This document shows positions 61,233-64,000 of a stretch of DNA of 64,000 nt, in pieces. The translations under genes and the position numbers were made by a program. The notes beneath the pieces are model-generated. The model made no database searches and had not been told where the DNA came from. It saw only the letters and a list, made by a program, of their open reading frames with translations. The number at the start of each line of letters is the position of its first letter. Positions within the stretch are counted from its first letter, which is position 1. The stretch covers positions 45,460-109,459 of the forward strand of contig CAYJLV010000008.1 of the NCBI GenBank assembly GCA_964371405.1, written 5' to 3'. The stretch is from JAMHWF01 sp964371405 (GTDB taxonomy: Bacteria > Pseudomonadota > Gammaproteobacteria > Burkholderiales > Burkholderiaceae_C).

Positions 61233-61876
61233 GCGGCTTCGCGGCGTTCTGGGAGCAAGGCGACGCGGTGACGCGCGCTGTCGCGCTGCTGCTGCTGGCG
61301 ATGTCGATCGCCGCCTGGGTGCTCATCTTCTGGAAGGGTTGGCTGCTGCGCCGCGCGCGCCGCGACATCGAGCGCGGCGTCGCCGCGTTCTGGGCCGCGC
61401 CGTCGCTGGCCGACGGGCGCGACCGGCTGGCCGGCGTCGACCGCGAGGGCGTCGTGCTGCCGCTGGTCGACGCCGCGCGTTTCGCTCCGGCGGGCGGCAC
61501 GCTGGAAGCGGGCGGCCGCATCGAGTCGCAGCTCACGCGCCGCCTGCGCGACGCGCTGCACGCCGGCCTGCGCCACCTGCAGATGGGCCAGGTGCTGCTC
61601 GCGTCGATCGGCAGCACAGCGCCGTTCGTCGGGCTGCTCGGCACCGTGTGGGGCATCTATCACGCGCTGCTGTCGATTTCGGCCGCCGGCTCGATCACGA
61701 TCGAGCGCGTCGCCGGGCCGGTCGGCGAGGCGCTGGTGATGACGGCGGCCGGGCTCGCCGTCGCGATTCCCGCCGTGCTCGCCTACAACGTGTTCGGCAA
61801 GCTCGTCGCGGCCTGCGAAGCCGAGCTCGAAGGCTTCGCGCACGACCTGCGCGAGATCGTTGCCGAGCGCTCCTGA
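61229..61876 (+). CDS. exbB: ExbB/TolQ/MotA-family proton-channel protein
   Basis: 215 residues. Three membrane helices: about 17-36 (TRAVALLLLAMSIAAWVLIFW), one near 125-145 (GSTAPFVGLLGTVWGIYHALL, the family core), and one near 165-185 (ALVMTAAGLAVAIPAVLAYN). With ExbD it uses the proton gradient to energise TonB-type transport or Tol-type envelope work. No tonB or tolA is adjacent, so the partner is unknown. Positioned between dapB and leuS with exbD, as in many Burkholderiales. Confidence 0.88.
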   Translation: MSGFAAFWEQGDAVTRAVALLLLAMSIAAWVLIFWKGWLLRRARRDIERGVAAFWAAPSLADGRDRLAGVDREGVVLPLVDAARFAPAGGTLEAGGRIESQLTRRLRDALHAGLRHLQMGQVLLASIGSTAPFVGLLGTVWGIYHALLSISAAGSITIERVAGPVGEALVMTAAGLAVAIPAVLAYNVFGKLVAACEAELEGFAHDLREIVAERS

Positions 61877-61880
61877 CGCC

Positions 61881-62300
61881 ATGGCCTTCGGCCGCCTCGA
61901 GCGCAACGTCGGCGCGCCGCCGATGAGCGACATCAACATGACGCCGCTGATCGACGTCATGCTCGTGCTGCTCGTCATCTTCATGATCACGGCGCCGCTG
62001 ATGGCCAGCAGCCTCAAGCTCGACCTGCCACGCAGCGACGCGGCGCAGCCGAGCGTGGCTCCCGCGTACGTCGTGCTCGCCGTGTCGAGCGACGGCGCGC
62101 TCTTCCTCGGCGACGAACCGATCGAGCGCGACGCGCTCGCCGCGCGCCTGGCCGATGCGGCGCGCACCAGCCCCGAGCTCGAAGTGCAGTTGCGCGCCGA
62201 CCGCAGCGTGGCCTACGGCCGCGTGGCCGAGCTGATCGGCGTGCTGCAGCAGGCCGGCCTGAACCGCATCGCCTTCGTTGCCGAGCCGGCGCGGCCCTGA
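61881..62300 (+). CDS. exbD: ExbD/TolR-family protein
   Basis: 139 residues. The N-terminal MSDINMTPLIDVMLVLL carries the essential Asp in its single membrane helix (about 25-44); a periplasmic domain of about 90 residues follows (SSDGALFLGDEPIERDAL, DRSVAYGRVAELIGVLQQAG). It is the stator partner of the preceding ExbB. The start at 61881 is four bases after the exbB stop. Confidence 0.9.
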   Translation: MAFGRLERNVGAPPMSDINMTPLIDVMLVLLVIFMITAPLMASSLKLDLPRSDAAQPSVAPAYVVLAVSSDGALFLGDEPIERDALAARLADAARTSPELEVQLRADRSVAYGRVAELIGVLQQAGLNRIAFVAEPARP

Positions 62301-62329
62301 GCACCCGCGTCGCGCGCGATAGCGATTCC

Positions 62330-62335
62330 TATAAT
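62330..62335 (+). promoter_or_regulatory. TATAAT -10 element for leuS
   Basis: A perfect TATAAT lies 37 bases before the leuS ATG and gives a leader of about 30 bases. The -35 region is not recognisable. No attenuator or T-box was seen. Confidence 0.5.
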
Positions 62336-62371
62336 CGGGCGACGTTCCCCGCGCGCCGCTCTCGCCCCTCC

Positions 62372-64000
62372 ATGAATCCCCAGTACCAACCCGCCGAGAT
62401 CGAGCGCGCCGCACAGGCCGCGTGGAGCGCACGCGACGCCTACCGCGTGACCGAGGACGCGAGCAAACCCAAGTTTTTTGCCTGCTCGATGCTGCCCTAC
62501 CCCAGCGGCAAGCTGCACATGGGCCATGTGCGCAACTACACCATCAACGACATGCTCGCGCGTCACCTGCGCATGAAGGGCATGAACGTGCTGATGCCGA
62601 TGGGTTGGGACGCCTTCGGCCTGCCGGCCGAGAACGCGGCGATGAAGAACAAGGTGCCGCCCGCGCGCTGGACCTACGAGAACATCGCGCACATGAAGGC
62701 CCAGATGCAGGCGATGGGCCTGGCGATCGACTGGAGCCGCGAAGTCGCGACCTGCTCGCCGGCCTACTACAAGTGGAACCAGTGGCTGTTCCTGAAGATG
62801 CTCGAAGCCGGCATCGCCGAGCGCCGCACCCAGGTCGTCAACTGGGATCCGGTCGACCAGACCGTGCTCGCCAACGAGCAGGTGATCGACGGCCGCGGCT
62901 GGCGCTCGGGTGCGCCGGTCGAGAAGCGCGAGATCCCCGGCTATTACCTCAACATCACGAAGTACGCCGACGAACTGCTCGAGCACGTGCGGCACCGCTT
63001 GCCCGGCTGGCCCGAGCGCGTGCGCCTGATGCAGGAGAACTGGATCGGTTGCAGCCAAGGCGTGCGCTTCGCCTTCACGCACGACATCCGCGGTGCCGAC
63101 GGAGCGCCGATCCAGGGCGGCCGGCTGTGGGTCTTCACGACACGCGCCGATACGATCATGGGCGTCACGTTCTGCGCCGTCGCGCCCGAGCATCCGCTCG
63201 CGCTGCATGCGGCTGCGGGCAACCCGGAACTCGCCGCCTTCATCGAGCGCTGCAAGCAGGGCGGCACGACGGAGGCCGAACTCGCGCTGCGCGACAAGGA
63301 GGGTTTGCCGACCGGCCTGTACGTTCAGCACCCGCTGACCGACGAGCCGGTGCCGGTGTGGGTCGGCAACTACGTGCTGATGGGCTACGGCGACGGCGCC
63401 GTGATGGGTGTGCCGGCGCACGACGAGCGCGACTTCGCCTTCGCGAAGAAGTACGGCATCGACATCACGCAGGTGATCGGCGTCGACGGCGAGCACTTCA
63501 GCTACGACCGCTGGCACGACTGGTACGCCGACAAGCAGCGCGGCATCACGATCAACTCCGACATCTACAGCGGCCTGCACCACCAGGCGGCGGTCGACGC
63601 CATCGCCCACGCGCTCGAGGCGCGCAGTCTCGGCGCGAAGAAGACGACATGGCGGCTGCGCGACTGGGGCATCAGCCGCCAGCGCTACTGGGGCACGCCG
63701 ATCCCGATCGTGCATTGCGACGCCTGCGGCGTCGTGCCGGTGCCCGAGCGCGACCTGCCCGTCGTGCTGCCCGAAGACCTGATCCCCGACGGTTCGGGCA
63801 ACCCGCTGAACAAGTGCGAGTCCTTCCTGAATGTCGCGTGCCCGCGATGCGGCAAGCCCGCGCGCCGCGAGACGGACACGATGGACACCTTCGTCGATTC
63901 GTCGTGGTACTTCATGCGCTACTGCGACGCGACGCTAGGCGACGCCATGGTCGGCGCCGGCACGCGCTACTGGATGCCGATGGACCAGTACATCGGTGGC
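62372..64000 (+). CDS. leuS: Leucyl-tRNA synthetase, N-terminal 543 codons
   Basis: Open from the ATG at 62372 to the window edge, 543 codons in frame; the full protein should be about 860-880 residues. The class I HIGH motif appears as HMGH at residues 49-52 (PYPSGKLHMGH). The editing domain follows the zinc-type insert, with WGTPIPIVHC beginning the return to the catalytic core. It charges tRNA-Leu with leucine. The KMSKS loop lies beyond the window. In related genomes lptE and holA follow. Confidence 0.96.
   Translation, partial: MNPQYQPAEIERAAQAAWSARDAYRVTEDASKPKFFACSMLPYPSGKLHMGHVRNYTINDMLARHLRMKGMNVLMPMGWDAFGLPAENAAMKNKVPPARWTYENIAHMKAQMQAMGLAIDWSREVATCSPAYYKWNQWLFLKMLEAGIAERRTQVVNWDPVDQTVLANEQVIDGRGWRSGAPVEKREIPGYYLNITKYADELLEHVRHRLPGWPERVRLMQENWIGCSQGVRFAFTHDIRGADGAPIQGGRLWVFTTRADTIMGVTFCAVAPEHPLALHAAAGNPELAAFIERCKQGGTTEAELALRDKEGLPTGLYVQHPLTDEPVPVWVGNYVLMGYGDGAVMGVPAHDERDFAFAKKYGIDITQVIGVDGEHFSYDRWHDWYADKQRGITINSDIYSGLHHQAAVDAIAHALEARSLGAKKTTWRLRDWGISRQRYWGTPIPIVHCDACGVVPVPERDLPVVLPEDLIPDGSGNPLNKCESFLNVACPRCGKPARRETDTMDTFVDSSWYFMRYCDATLGDAMVGAGTRYWMPMDQYIGG

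Overview
The window is very GC-rich bacterial chromosome with strong G/C preference at third codon positions. Gene content and order point to a betaproteobacterium of the order Burkholderiales, most like the Rubrivivax/Leptothrix/Methylibium group. Clues are the hpf-ptsN-hprK block, divergent fur/bamE followed by dapB, exbB-exbD-leuS, glnE/yhdP, and mnmG-rsmG-LysE-parA-hydrolase-parB. The genus is an inference. Almost all the DNA is coding; I saw no insertion sequence, prophage, CRISPR array, rRNA or tRNA. Two runs of ten N flanked by abnormal G/C homopolymers (4418-4427 and 51338-51347) are assembly gaps that break ybhN and glnE.

Layout. 1-3.3 kb: end of an unknown gene, tandem-domain universal stress protein, GlsB-type membrane protein, M48 lipoprotein protease. 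3.4-6.5 kb (minus): ybhP-clsB-ybhN membrane lipid operon. 6.6-11.9 kb: serA, a LapA-like membrane protein, hemerythrin, then pirin and azoR divergent from a LysR regulator. 11.9-16.1 kb: RND efflux pump. 16.3-20.7 kb: VWA, DUF58, MoxR ATPase, Deg-like protease. 20.8-22.6 kb: NnrU-like protein, a 63-residue small protein, an exported methyltransferase. 22.7-28.3 kb: complete yejABEF peptide importer. 28.4-32.3 kb: malonate operon (malonyl-CoA decarboxylase, TctC binding protein, malonyl-CoA synthetase). 32.4-38.1 kb: origin-proximal mnmG-rsmG-LysE-parA-hydrolase-parB, with two parS sites inside mnmG and rsmG. 38.1-43.4 kb: prkA-yeaH-spoVR behind a near-consensus sigma-54 promoter. 43.4-49.8 kb (minus): yhdP, nitrilase-like hydrolase, D-lactate dehydrogenase-like flavoenzyme. 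50-55 kb: glnE, rhombosortase, EamA exporter, glutathione S-transferase. 55-57 kb (minus): ferritin-like protein and corA with a nested RNA hairpin over its ribosome binding site. 57.3-64 kb: hpf, ptsN, hprK, fur, bamE, dapB, exbB, exbD and the first 543 codons of leuS.

Most genes are housekeeping, envelope or stress functions. I did not find a defence island or an obviously new multi-gene system. The novel-looking signals are at the regulatory level: (1) two 63-base leader ORFs of the same family (MSRRAAP...), each joined by an ATGA overlap to an unrelated downstream gene (spoVR and exbB); (2) the corA leader hairpin; (3) the sigma-54 promoter and folded leader of prkA; (4) REP-like palindromes that have become coding sequence in yejF and the lysR-type gene; (5) an exported SAM methyltransferase beside an unknown small protein.
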